Assembly: GCA_949825025.1 (NCBI GenBank)
Contig: OX463783.1
Coordinates: 17,333,628 to 17,397,627, forward strand
Source: Siphlonurus alternatus
Lineage: Eukaryota > Arthropoda > Insecta > Ephemeroptera > Siphlonuridae
DNA length: 64,000 bases
Direction: 5' to 3'
Notes under the pieces: model-generated
What the model saw: the letters and a program-made list of their open reading frames with translations, nothing else
The model's database searches: none
Told to the model about the DNA's origin: nothing
Shown here: piece by piece, positions 38,459 through 50,502 of the stretch
Layout of the letters: each line of letters starts with the position of its first letter
How positions within the stretch are numbered: position 1 is the first letter of the stretch
Position numbers and translations under genes: made by a program

Positions 38459-38661
38459 GATGGTGTTCCGTCAAAAACTACTATCTCATTTTATCGTGTC
38501 CTCTCAAAAACGACTAACTCATTTTATCGCGAGCCGAGATGGTCGCTTTTGCACTATGGGTTTCCAGGTATACATTTTTTTTATACCTGGAAACCCATAG
38601 TGCAAAAACGACCATCTCAGCTGGTGATAAAACGAGTTAGTCGTTTTTGACGGAACACCAT
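38459..38661. mobile_element. ~200-bp near-perfect hairpin element
   Basis: The outer ends GATGGTGTTCCGTC and GACGGAACACCATC, and the inner arms CTATGGGTTTCCAGGTATA / TATACCTGGAAACCCATAG, pair around a T8 loop. One arm carries an extra partial repeat (ACTAACTCATTTTATCG twice). It is bordered by AT dinucleotide tracts. Confidence 0.75.
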
Positions 38662-41105
38662 CGATATATATATTATCTATAAATAGCAATGAATATTGAC
38701 CCTTGTTGTAATGTTTATCTTGTTTTTGGAACACTGTTGCCTCTCTTTGACTATTTATGCTAATTAAAATTACAATAAAAATTGTTAATCACACTTTTTT
38801 ATGCTAATTGTTTCAATTTGTTGCCCAGGAAAAAATAAATATGATACTCCCACTTTTATATACTGTTCAATTTCTTTTCTTTGATTTGCTGTACAATAAT
38901 GTTTGCTAATAATCTTTATTTTAGTACAAATTAACATGAAATTTGCATGCTTTGTCATTCTAATTGGATTAATCAATTTTAAGAGCAATAAATATTATTT
39001 TGTTTCATAAAAAATATTTGCCTTTTTTAGTGAATACTGTATTTTCATTAATTTATTTAGTCAAAGAGAAACATTGCAGAACGTATGACTTTTACACTAT
39101 TTTGTAAACCCCTGATTAATTAGTTTCTAATTATATGTTTATTAACCCTAATATACTAGTACTTTTATGGAGGTTTAATTTAATTTCATATGAACACCTG
39201 TATCTCCTGTATAGTTCTAGTTATTTCATTGCATTTGTATAGCAATGCCACTATTATTTTTTTACATGAATCATACATACTTGATCATGCACTATTTAAG
39301 TACTTTAATTTTATAATTTTGATGCAAAATGCAGCAAAAAATGCAGCAAAATCAAATGGATAAAGAACTTATATTATAAATAATTAAATAAGTTTTAAGA
39401 AAATAATATAATAATTTTATTTTACACACAATTTTTTTCGTATTGTGTGCTTGAAAGTCCTTGGTAACTTTTATGAAAGTTTTTACAGATATTTTTGTTC
39501 TTTGGGGTAATAATTGGAAACAAATTAATCAAAATTTTATGTACATAAATTGTGGATTATATTCTCGTACTCCTGTGTTAATTTTCTTAATTATCCACCA
39601 TGATAATTTAATTATAACTTTAATATTAAATTGATGAACAAAAAATATTCTAGTTATAATTATTAATTAACTTGATGATAGATAATATTGTAGCAATGAC
39701 AATTAATACTATAATATCAGTGCATCAATAATAATAATGAATAATATTGTTGAACAAATTTGAAGTTATATATTAATTAAAATAAAATATGTGCTTTATT
39801 GTATAAAAATTATAGTAAAATTATATTGTATCCATATTCAATACTGCAGTTATTTGTATTTTAGAGAAATAAAATTATTTCAGTTTAAATGAAATTAAAT
39901 TGTTACTTTTTTCTTTATTTTAATTATCATTTTACATCAAACTAAAAAATTAAAAAGAAGTTTTGACTCTAGATAAAATGCTCACTATGATGTTTGTTCA
40001 TTTTATTTATAAAACATAAAAAAAGTGTTACATTAATTAATTGTCTTTGTCATGAACTTTAAATTATAAAAATTATATTGGAGTAATAGTATTACCATAT
40101 TATATAGTATTACATATTATATGGTAAAACTGAACACTCTTCTTGCAATAATCTGTACACTGCATCTTGTAGAATTTTTTAGATATACATAGTATTAAGT
40201 TCATATTTACTCTTTTAAATAAAAGCTTAATTACAATAATTATGCTCTTTTGATGACTATACTGTATAGGTATGGGTGTTAAGGAAAAAAATAATTATAT
40301 TCAATTATTATTATTATTTATTTCATTGAAAAGCAAAGCAGTTACATAATTATATTCCTTGCTCCCAAAAAGTTACATAAAATATACAAAATTATTTTTG
40401 AATCATAAAGGAACTTTAAATACCAAGTACAAGTAAAAACAATATTTATAGTTCAGTTTTAAAGCTCAACTATTTCTATTTGCATGCTCATACTTTAATT
40501 TATATTTAATACATTACTAATCTAACAATTTATTTTATTTGAGCAAAGATATAGTGAAATGCTGTTAATTTTTTTTTTTTATTATTATTATTATTATTGT
40601 AATATCAATATTAACAACAAACAAGACTCGTTCTTAGAGGCTAATAATGTGATTCTTAAAATTTCATGATTTTCTAATCATATAACATAATTGGTATAAT
40701 ATATTAATGTAAATGTAATTTTAGAAAAAAAGGTAGAAAAAAGGCGTTTAAAGAACTATAAACAGAGAGCGTCATTTAATTCCATTTTTTTTTCTTTTGT
40801 TTGAGCTTTGTTTTACTATAATATTATGTATATATATACATGCTATAATTATTACATATTTTTCTTATTTACACGATTCGGAATAATTATTATAATATAT
40901 GTCTAAATTGAATTATTATTTAAAAATTTCTCTTTTTTAAACAGATCGAAAAAATGTTATTACAAAATTGAATGCCCGTATTGAATGCATGCCTTATAAT
41001 TTTTAATTACATTCAAAGTTGCATAACTTTTTACTTTACATGTTGTCTAAATTTGATAATTTAAGATGAATAATTAAAAAAAAAATTATCGATTTATATT
41101 GTAGT

Positions 41106-41224
41106 CCTTCCGGGTTACTGTTTTTGATTTGACTTCATACTATTTTCATCATTATAATTTAGTACATTGTCTTGAAGGACAAAGGAAAATTAAGGTTCGT
41201 GAAGTCAAATCAACACTAACCCGG
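41106..41224. repeat. inverted repeat downstream of PAH stop
   Basis: CCGGGTTACTGTTTTTGATT and GACTTC on the left pair with GAAGTCAAATCAACACTAACCCGG on the right, with few mismatches. It lies 137-255 bp past the PAH stop codon, so it may be transcribed in the PAH 3' UTR. Confidence 0.55.
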
Positions 41225-41360
41225 GATTTGACTATAACAGTTTGTGCGGCAAATATACTTTAATTTTTAAAGTTATAACTTATATTTGATGGCCTCGAAG
41301 AATTGACATCAGATGGCGATGACCGACGAGCTGTCGACCTATCTATGACGTCACTGGTGC

Positions 41361-44300
41361 TCAGATCTTGCGTAGGGCTTCGATGAGGACCTGCATGTCC
41401 TGGTTTGAAGACACCATGATGTTCTCAATCTGAGGCTTCGAGTCTAGAATCTCCACACTCTGGGTGTAAGCGTTGTAGCGGACGCCGAACGGACGTGGGA
41501 TCGTCTGGGCGTATTTACTGTGGAAAAAGACATGTCACGTCAGTAGGGGGTAGAATGAAGCAGGTGGGTTTACCATTCGTGCCTGTAAGAGCTAAAGCAA
41601 TCCAGCGTCAGGTATTCACATCAGCTATATATATAGCAGTCGGTATAATGGAAGAAAACTCGAGATTTTAAAATATATTTCGCCAAAGATGATTAATTTT
41701 TTTTTTTTTTTTTTTAGAATAACAACGAAAAGAAGATGGGTGTAGAACATTTTTTGGTAAAAAAGTTGCATATATTTCAGGGGCAAATGCTTAATTTTAA
41801 AAGTTAATTAAGCTTTACTTTTTTCATGCATTAATCAATGCTTCTATGCACGTACAACTTCTACGTTTTTACCATGTTTAATAAATGTTCACAACGCTAT
41901 ATATAATGAACAAACTCACTAATAATAATACGTGACTTTTAATTCGCCTCAATTAATTATGGTTATATACTCACATCATCTTTGTCTTGGCCTCCTCGAA
42001 ACTGTTGGCCACGAAGTACACGGGCTGGTACTCGGTGATCGGGTACGACTGCAAACAAGTCTTCTCGGGCTCGAAGGGACGTACCTCCGGCTTGTCACTC
42101 AGGCAGTACTGCAGCTCGCCGAAGCTGGAGAGCAGACCCGCGCCATACGCCTTCATCACGCCGTCCTGGTTGCAGAGTCCGAACTCCACGGAGAACCAGA
42201 ACAGCTGGCAACATGAAGATTATAGTCATGAGTCATGCAAGAGGTAACTGTTATACATTTTCTTTTATAAATGTGTTTTCATAGTATTAATTAATAATTA
42301 TTTATAATCAAATTCAAATCATACAATATATTTATTATTAATAGATTATATATATATATCGTCCCTCGTCCGCAATAATGAGCTATCTGCTCCAAGATTT
42401 TGTTGCAATAATGAGCTGTCTGCTATTTCAGATGAACACAATATTGAGCTATAAATCGGTATAAAATGAGGCTCTATATATATTATAGATGATCGATCAG
42501 TATAAATAAAAACATTAAAAATTAGTCTCACTGTTGCAAGCCTCTCCACATAGTCGTCTGGCGCTCCGAGCGAGGCAAGACCGATCTCCTGACTGAACTG
42601 CGCGAAGGCGGGGTCAGCCAGCAGGGGTACGTGACCCAGCACCTCGTGGCACACGTCAGGCTCGGGCGTGTAGAGCGGGCAGCTAGGGTGACGGATGTAC
42701 TGCGTCGAATGGAACACCCGGAACGCAAGTCCAGCCAGAAAGTCGCGGGACGAGAGGAGACCAGCCACGGGGCGCAGCGTGAACCCCGTGCAGTCTGTGG
42801 GCGTGGTGGTGCAGTGTTAAGGAAGATTAATTATTCATGGTAAAGGAAAGGGGACCTCGAGGAATATTCATGTCATTACGTTTTAGAAACTGAGAAAATT
42901 TTGATAATGCAGAGAAATTATATTTATATAAACTTGTTTTATCGAGAATTTATTGCAAATAGCTAAGAAAAATTCAATTTCTCTATAGTAACAAACCATT
43001 ATATATATTTTTTCACAGTATATTTTAGGGTTATAATATATTGCATGAGATAAGAACACATGCAATATTGTTAATATATCAAGCATCTCATACTCTTCTA
43101 CATAGGAGTATAATTAGAGGTTAAAAATTTGAATCAAAATTAAATACGTGTCTTTCTGAAACCTAATTTCTTAAAGTTTTTAAAAAAATTCGTTAACATA
43201 TATCAAATTATATATTTCACAACATGTCCTCCTTACCCTTGAGGAAGGCGGAGATGTCCTCGAGCTGGGGGATGTTGTCCTCGCGGTAGCCACAGTTTTC
43301 GATGAGCAGCGGGAACACGTGGTTGTGCTGGCGACACGCGTGGGTCGGGTACAGCTTGGTCAGCTCCTTAAACACCACGCCCCACGTCTGCGTCTCCTCC
43401 TCAGAGTAGTTCACACGGGGGAGGGGCTCGCCGCTAAACAGATACATGTTGTCTTAGTTTATACAAAAATATGGAGTCTACTAAAGAAAATAATCACAGC
43501 TAGTTAGGGGATATTTTTTTTTATCTTTACGATATTAATATTGAAGAAAATTAAAGAAAATCTAATTAATAGCATAAGGTTAATGTATAAACGTAATTCT
43601 GTAACCATGCAGCCAAACACTTTTCTTGCCTTGCCAGCCTTGCATGACTATAGAATTAAGGTCAGTATTTCTAAAAAGAAAAAAAAAATGCGTTTGAAAT
43701 TGTATAAAACATGCCATACCTATTTATATAAAAAAATAAATTAAATAAAAGTTCAAACTACTTCTATACAATAAATTTTCAACTCTTTGACAACAAGTAC
43801 AAAAATACGAAGAATATTGTTTTAATTTATTTCTCCAGCAGAACAAATTTTTTTAAGCTCCTGTAAAGTATGCAACTTCTCTTGCAGCTGTGTTTTTCGT
43901 TTGGGAAACTCCTTATAATCAACCTCCTACAAAATATCGGTAAATTTCACTCACTGCCTGTAGTTGTAAGCGATGTCTGCGAAGTACTTCCTGCGTTCTC
44001 TGTACACAGAGTCGGTGAACCCGGGATGATCAGAGTCGAGCTCGGAGCCGTAAGACAGGATTTGGTTGGCGAAGCGGTCCAGGTCGCGGATACGGCGCGG
44101 GAACCACGGCAGCGTATCTATAATAGAGGAGGAGATTGGAATTGTTTAATTTTTAGTCACTGCTTAGTGCTTACTGGTTTTATATTGCTTAATTAAATGT
44201 ATAATTTTCATGTAGTGATGTCGAGCGGGGCTTGGCGGAACGAGAAAGGCGCACTTGCTTCAATGTCATATAATATAACTTTGAGGGGAATCAAATAGAC

Positions 44301-46100
44301 GGACTTTTTTTCTTAGTTCGAGTCCCTGCATTTAAATATATTTCACAACGACTCGTTGCCTGGCAACATAAAGAGAGAAGTCTTGTCTATTGGCACAGGC
44401 GCGGATCCAGAAAAAAATTTCGGGGGGGAGCTGCCTCCATAAGGCCAATGTTAAAAAAAAAGTTTGGAGTGGGGGAAATGCCTATATTGCCCATGTTAAA
44501 TCCAAAATTTCGGGGGGGGGGGGCTGCAGCCCCCCCAGCCCCCCCCCCCCCTGGATCCGCGCCTGTATTGGCATATACTACGTAGAAGTAAAATGGCTGA
44601 AACGCCAGAACGTGCATGGGCATATGAAATGTTTTGACGAGAAGAAGTACTATAAATATTAGAGAGCAAGATTAATGTATTCATTAATTTTATTGATAAA
44701 TTAAATTTTAATTTTACGAAAATATTTTCGTGGTAAAATAATCACAAAATTTAAATGTAATGTAAAAGTTTTTTGTCTCTATTTTAAACGGTGTTGCAAA
44801 CACACTAATTGTTTTCAAGATATAACTTCCAGTTCTCTAATCGTATATTATTTCAGATATTCCATTATACAGTATAATATCTAATTTAACACTTAATCAA
44901 TAAACGTCACTTATCATACTTAACAATTACGTAAACTGTTTTATTTTTCAGCATGTTTTTGTCTGTTACATTATATTTTCTCTATATATATTATATACTC
45001 TCTAAAAAATTCCAGCCCACCGAAATTTTTTCTGCATGCTTACATTCTATAATCTCAACAATCTTTATCCACTATAACCATTGCAGAGAAAAAAAAAACT
45101 ATAAGCAATGCTGTACAAATTTTCTAATAGTTTGCTTCATTGAACAAAATAACATTTTTTGTACTTAAATTTTCTCATGATTTACAAGATTTTCTCTTTT
45201 CTTCTTTACTTACATACAGACGCGGATCTAGAAAAAAAGATCGGGGTAGGGGGTCTGAAAATTTTCGGGAGGGGCTGCCTCCATAAGGCCAATGTTAAAA
45301 AAAATTGGAGTGGGGGTAATGCCTATATTGTCCATGTTAAATCCAAAATTTCGGGGGCGGGGGCTGCAGCCCCCCCAGCCCCCCTGGATTCGCGCCTGCT
45401 TACAGAAATATAATTATCATATATACATGAATAATATATGAGTACTGTGCATAACTAGAATAAAATAATACGTTCATATTAAAGAAAAATCGATAATTAA
45501 TCATAAGTGATGCAGTGCTGAGCTGTTTGAGCTGTTAGGTCAGATATGATGACTTGGGTTTTCTTGTAAACATGTAACTGCTGCGCAATACTGCGTCTTC
45601 GCAATGTAAACAAAGTGTTTTTATAAATTGTAGTGTGATTTGCTTCATTACATTGTAAATTATATAATATAATTGCTAATGCAAAATTTGAGGTCATTGC
45701 ATGATAAAATTTACTATAATACCGCGCATATATATACACCATGGCACACAAAAATATGTCATAAACACATCTTTATTAAAAATTCTTTATTGTTGTCCCG
45801 CAATGTACGTGCTATACATTTGGTCATGATACAAAAGTACTTAAGGGTAAGGTAACGTAAATCAGCTGATTTTTTAGTCTCATTTGATTTGATTAAATTA
45901 ACCTTAGCAAATTCGCAAAAATTCTGAAAAAAATTTGAAAGACAGATTTTAGTACCTAAAAGCCATAGAAGACATTTTAAGACAATTATTTGAGTCGATT
46001 TTTTTAAATTAAGTTTTCAGTTTGGCTCTCCATGCTGGGAAAGCCCTATGCTGAAAATTTAAAAAATAAATAAATAAACATAAATAAATAAATCAATGAA

Positions 46101-46187
<87 letters not shown>

Positions 46188-49100
46188 ACAAAATCGGCTC
46201 GAATATTATAATTGTCTTGAAATTGACATGGGAACGAACTGGGAACAATAGCCAAGGACAGTTTACTGGGAGGACAAAACCTAGAGCCTCCTAGAGGACA
46301 TCAAATTGAGGAATACTCGACAATTCTTGTCGATCTTCGGGAAAGTCCACCAAATGAGCCGGGCGCTCGGCTGGTCTGTTTGGGAACGGTACGTCAAAAG
46401 ATCTGATAGCGTAGCGCTGGCGGCTTAAGCGGCACCTTTGACAGCAGCGACACCTTTGTTGTTAGACAGGCTAGCCAATCAAATACGCTTTTATCATGCA
46501 AAATCAGCGTCGTGACGTACCAGGGTTCCGACATGGCGTAGTGTTAGGCGTAGTGTTAAAAGTTAGGCCATCCTCCATCAGACAATCATTGGGCAATAGC
46601 CACCACCGAGTTCAAAGTAAGTCAACTTCTCCAAAGTCCTTACTGTAAAATGGACTCACCTCCGAGCTTCTCCTTGTTGTCCTCGTGATTCCTGGAAATG
46701 ATCTGCAGGTAGTCACAACAGTCCCTCAGCTTCTTGCTGGCCACGTCCAGGTTGCCACTGCCAGGGTCGCACTCCAACATGAACTCGTACTGACCCTGGA
46801 GTCTCTTGGAGGGGCGAGACTCAATGTGCAGAAGGTTCACCTCGCTCTCCTGGAACGTGGTAAAATGAGATTTACATCTAGAGATGGTTTTTAGGGCTTT
46901 CCCTTAGTTTTATTTATGGAACGAAAATAATAAAATTTAGTATCATTATACTACTATGTATATAATATATGTATAATAAATAACATGAGACCGACAGAAT
47001 CAAAACCGACTCTTTAAGCAACTCCTTAAAGATGTAGACTTTATCGCAAAAAATATCATTTATCTAGTTTTTAATTTGACGGTTTTATTAATTCATCACA
47101 CTGGCTAAAATGGTAAATTATTCGTCCGAATCCATTTTTTCCATGCTAAATTTTTCTCCTAAAAATTTTTAGGAGAATTTTTCTGTCACATTAAAAAGCA
47201 ACGTTTTTTATCAAGTTTATAATAGTTCATAGGAATTTATAGACGAAGAACGAAGAATTTACCAATAAACTTGACATTGAAGGATTTTCAATTCTTATAT
47301 GAAAAAGTTACATTTGATATAATTAAGCCTTTAATCAAAGTTGTGGTGATGCTTAAAGGCTTAATATTTAATTATAAAATATAATTTAGTGCAATTAATT
47401 TCACATGAACACAAGATTGTATACTTTAAATTTTAAATCTTATTTCTTCATACTTATTTTTCTACATTATAGGCACTTATTAATTTTAAATAAAGGAAAA
47501 AGTTTCATTATTTTAACTGCTCTCTTTTTTATAAAATATTTTCGCCGTAAAAACAAATAAGTGACCTCTAATATTTTTCTAATTGAAAATTCCGAGATAT
47601 TTCTAATTGGTATTTGTCAAATTAGTAATTACTAAATTGGAGATTTCAAGGTATACGAAGAATTTACAAGGACAGATTACACAATGTAAAAAATATATAC
47701 ATTATTCACATATTATTGTATATGGCATTTTTTTTTAAATGTGTTATTGAAATTAATTACGATAATAGTTTTTTTTTTAAATATATATATATAACTCCAG
47801 TATTTGAAATAAGTTTGCAATTTTCAAATGTTATAGTGTCAACTTACTACACTTACACTAAAAATCTGTCAACTATATCTATAACTATTATATTCCGAAG
47901 AATTATATATCTGCATGGCATGTGAAGGTAATTATTAATTAAGGATCGTTGTTCAGCATCAAAACGGAGCAGGGACTTTTGTTCAACTTACAATTAGCTA
48001 ACAAAATTATATATTAAATACTAAAACCAGAGAAATCATACATTAAAGTAAGTTCTCTGATGGTAATGATACCAAAACAACTTTCGGCGGTCCATTGTGA
48101 TTTTTTATATTTGCATGACCCCTCCCCTCACACTCATAAAAATTAAACACTACAATTTTTATAATTTATATGATATTATTTACCGCGATTAATTAAGCTA
48201 CAAGAAATATCTCATACTAGAATAAAATGAATAAACTAATTAACATATTATTCTTTATCATTAATCGTATTTCTCGTCTAGAAGAAGCATTTTAAAAAGT
48301 ATATCATGCCTCAATTAAAAATTAGCCAGTCACCAAGGGTTGGAGTTACATGATAATCGAAATATCCTAACAATTGCCTAATTAGTAATTTAAGACCAGG
48401 ATTACTTGTATACAAAATATAAGACTTGACGACGGCGAACTTACCTCTATGATCTTGAGGATGCGAGCGAGGGCTCCCACCTCGCGGGTGTCATGTGGGG
48501 ACACCACCAGACACGTACTCTTGTGGGAGTCGTGGCCCTCCTTAATGTAGTTGCCCCCAGTCATCAGCACCGGCTGTAATAATAATCACCTGTTAGCAAC
48601 AATGGATCTGAATATATCTTATTATTGTTTTGTTGCAATAATCTATTGTATCAAATAGCGCCATTCATTAATGCAGAGAGACTTACAGATTTTAGAGTTC
48701 TGTTTTAAAGATATTAAAGAGAGTGGGATATTAATATACAATGTACTATTTATGCATAGTGCAGGATAGCCGAGTTCTTGCTGATCAAGACCCACTGCAG
48801 CATTGCAAATCGTAAAGCTGCATGGTATTACATGATACATTTTTCATAATTATTGCATATTTCCTTACAAGAAAACGTTTAACTACATTGTTTCGTTAAT
48901 TAAGAAGATGAAATTTTCTTGCAAGCAAAAATTGCATGCAAATATACAAGTTTTAGCAATCGATGCATAGTAACACTTCTGAGGATATTTTTCTTATCTT
49001 TATTGTTAATAATATTGTAACGATATAAATATTTTTAATTGGAAATGCATATTTATATATCCCACCACATAATTTAATGGTCGTAAGTTGCAGGCACCTA

Positions 49101-50389
49101 TCCGAGAATAATCTGAGGATTATCCGTGGATTATTTACTAATTAACATTAAATTTCTCGGATAATTCTCCGATTATTCTAGTATAAGTTGGCTGCAACTT
49201 ACGGCCATACGTCTTTGAAATTTTGTTAATTTAGTTTTATTAAAAATATAGTTTTTTTTTGTTTAAACAGTGTTAAAACAAAACAAAAAAAATAATATGG
49301 CATCTTGAAATCTACATGCTTACAGGCAAATTCATAAATTTACAAAGCATTATTAAATATAATATAGCAGTATAAAAAAAATATAACATTTACGATGTTA
49401 ATAATATGATATAATTATATCAAGGCATAAAAACATGTAATAACTACGTCAATACACAATACAATTTATAATTTAGTTCATACCTCAGGTGACTATAATA
49501 GCTTCTACATTAAAAACCAGCCACAAGAATTTATATAAAAAAAAATAGCAAGGCCGTCTGATGCAATCTAACTCTCGATTTGAACAGAGAATTAATGAAT
49601 GAAGTCAACCTAAACATGTCATCTCGATCTTTGACTCGTAGAACCTCGAGGAAATACGTCATTCAAAAATATTCTGGTGCGAACAAACTTGTGGGGAAAT
49701 AGTTTGCAAATTTAATGCGCAAGAAGTGATAAGATATATTTTACATAAATATTTTGATATAAAAAAAGGTTTAAAACTATTAAGATTACAATTTATGTCA
49801 AAATATTAAATAATTTATAAAGATTCAAAATATCGATAGAAATTGTTTTAATTTATGATTTATAACAGCCTTTTATTAGCTGCACAGTTTTAAAACTTTT
49901 AAAGAGCACAAGTGCTTATAGCTACAGTTATAATAACTCAAACATAGTAAAGTGAATATGAAGCTACCTACTGATCAATTAATAAATCATCTGCACTTTG
50001 TTGTAGATGCGATGATTGGTGGTTTAGATAATTCTAATTAATGATTAATGAGTAAATATTTTACGTATAAAGGGGCATTCACAAAGTCTTAAGGCCACAT
50101 TTAAGGCTCGATAAATTAAAGCTTGACTTTAGACGTGTTTTTTAGACCCAAAATTTATGGTCTTAAATTATTGAGCCTTAATTGTGGCCTTAAGGCTTTG
50201 TAAATGCCCTTTATAATTTTTTAATTTGAACGAAAAAAAAAGAAAAAAAATATTACAACTACATCGAAAAAAAAATAACACTTATTTTTAAATCAAAGGA
50301 GTAATGACAATTTTCTAGTTACAACAATTTCTCTCAAAAACACTTACATCAGGTTTATCGTTAGTAGAAATTTCTCCCGGGGGAGCCAT
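41361..50389 (-). CDS. PAH: phenylalanine-4-hydroxylase (aromatic amino acid hydroxylase)
   Basis: Eight exons with consensus splice sites, all in phase: 50389-50348, 48573-48445, 46849-46660, 44117-43955, 43433-43237, 42794-42532, 42204-41975 and 41517-41361. They give 456 aa (human 452). The enzyme converts phenylalanine to tyrosine with tetrahydrobiopterin, O2 and Fe(II) in the cytosol. An N-terminal ACT regulatory domain (about 33-110) has the GAL (47-49) and IESRP (66-70) motifs that bind phenylalanine in PAH. The catalytic domain starts near LPWFPRRI (123). The iron ligands H290, H295 and E335 correspond to human H285, H290 and E330. Y143, R275, S354 and E358 match human active-site residues. 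A C-terminal tetramerisation tail of about 40 residues ends EALRKI. PAH is preferred over tryptophan hydroxylase because of [20 protein letters not shown] and [12 protein letters not shown]. Exons are GC-rich and introns AT-rich. Confidence 0.97.
44396..44565. mobile_element. hAT-type MITE, 8-bp target duplication, copy 1
   Basis: Ends CAGGCGCGGATCCAG and CTGGATCCGCGCCTG, flanked by perfect TATTGGCA repeats (44388-44395, 44566-44573). An 8-bp duplication and CAG/CTG termini are diagnostic of hAT elements. The 170-bp body contains G and C runs. In PAH intron 3. Confidence 0.9.
45217..45398. mobile_element. hAT-type MITE, copy 2
   Basis: Same family as 44396-44565, ends CAGACGCGGATCTAG and CTGGATTCGCGCCTG. 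Flanks CTTACATA and CTTACAGA match at 7 of 8 positions. Also in PAH intron 3, only 650 bp from copy 1 and in the same orientation. Confidence 0.85.
45840..46040. mobile_element. TTAA-type element end, CAGCTGATTTTTTAG family
   Basis: Starts TTAAGGGTAAGGTAACGTAA and shares GTTAACC/CCTTAGCAAATTCGCAAAAATT with the element at 60505. Only the left part is recognisable. The right end is lost in the tetranucleotide repeat. Confidence 0.4.
46052..46190. repeat. (AAAT)n microsatellite
   Basis: About 135 bp of nearly pure TAAA/AAAT tetranucleotides in PAH intron 3. Confidence 0.95.
48820..48960. mobile_element. decayed MITE, AAGCCGGTATTACAC family
   Basis: Retains GGTATTACATGATACATT, CCTTACAAGAAAAC and GAAATTTTCTTGCAAG in family order. 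The right end is lost. Confidence 0.5.
49079..49206. repeat. 128-bp hairpin
   Basis: Ends GGTCGTAAGTTGCAG and CTGCAACTTACGGCC pair. The inner arms ATCCGAGAATAATC and ATAATTCTCCGATTATTC also pair. Probably a small MITE in PAH intron 1. Confidence 0.6.
50070..50211. mobile_element. 142-bp palindromic MITE, AAGGGGCATTCAC family, copy 2
   Basis: Same family as 6183-6326. Here the flanks are TATA on both sides (50066-50069, 50212-50215), pointing to a TA or TATA target duplication. Confidence 0.8.
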
Positions 50390-50463
50390 GTCTCAACACT
50401 GCACTCTTGTTTACTTTCTTGTACGTACAACCAAATAGTTTGAAATGCAGTTGTGCTCAGGAA

Positions 50464-50502
50464 TTTATATATCCAATCCCTCCTACCACAACTTCTTATA
50501 TA
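50464..50502 (-). promoter_or_regulatory. proximal PAH promoter, two TATA boxes
   Basis: On the minus strand TATATAAA (50471-50464) lies about 75 bp before the ATG, with an initiator-like TTTCAAAC about 30 bp further. A second TATATAAG (50502-50495) lies 31 bp upstream. This supports 50389 as a genuine translation start for one isoform. Confidence 0.55.

Larger units (their letters stand above)
36923..41360. other. shared 3' region between convergent PIP4P and PAH
   Basis: The two genes end facing each other about 4.4 kb apart. The DNA is extremely AT-rich, with hairpins at 38459-38661 and 41106-41224 and no coding evidence. The 3' UTRs of both genes must lie in its flanks. Confidence 0.6.
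41518..48444 (-). other. PAH introns 2-7, survey
   Basis: Intron 7 (41974-41518), 5 (43236-42795) and 4 (43954-43434) hold nothing recognised. Intron 6 (42531-42205) has a 20-bp phrase GCAATAATGAGCTATCTGCT duplicated 35 bp apart. Intron 3 (46659-44118) holds two hAT MITEs, a TTAA-type end and a tetranucleotide repeat. Intron 2 (48444-46850) has a perfect 24-bp palindrome at 47154-47177 (TTCTCCTAAAAA and its complement) but is otherwise plain. Confidence 0.6.
48574..50347 (-). other. PAH intron 1 (proximal form)
   Basis: Contains a decayed MITE (48820-48960), a hairpin (49079-49206) and a MITE (50070-50211). Nothing else recognised. Confidence 0.6.

Noticed and set aside
42346..42531. Extension of the PAH exon 6 frame past its donor
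   Set aside because: The protein alignment breaks exactly at LAT, where a consensus donor lies. The next exon continues the conserved sequence, so this is intron.
44387..44684. Overlapping open frames with Gly and Pro runs
   Set aside because: They are translations of the G and C runs in the hAT MITE.
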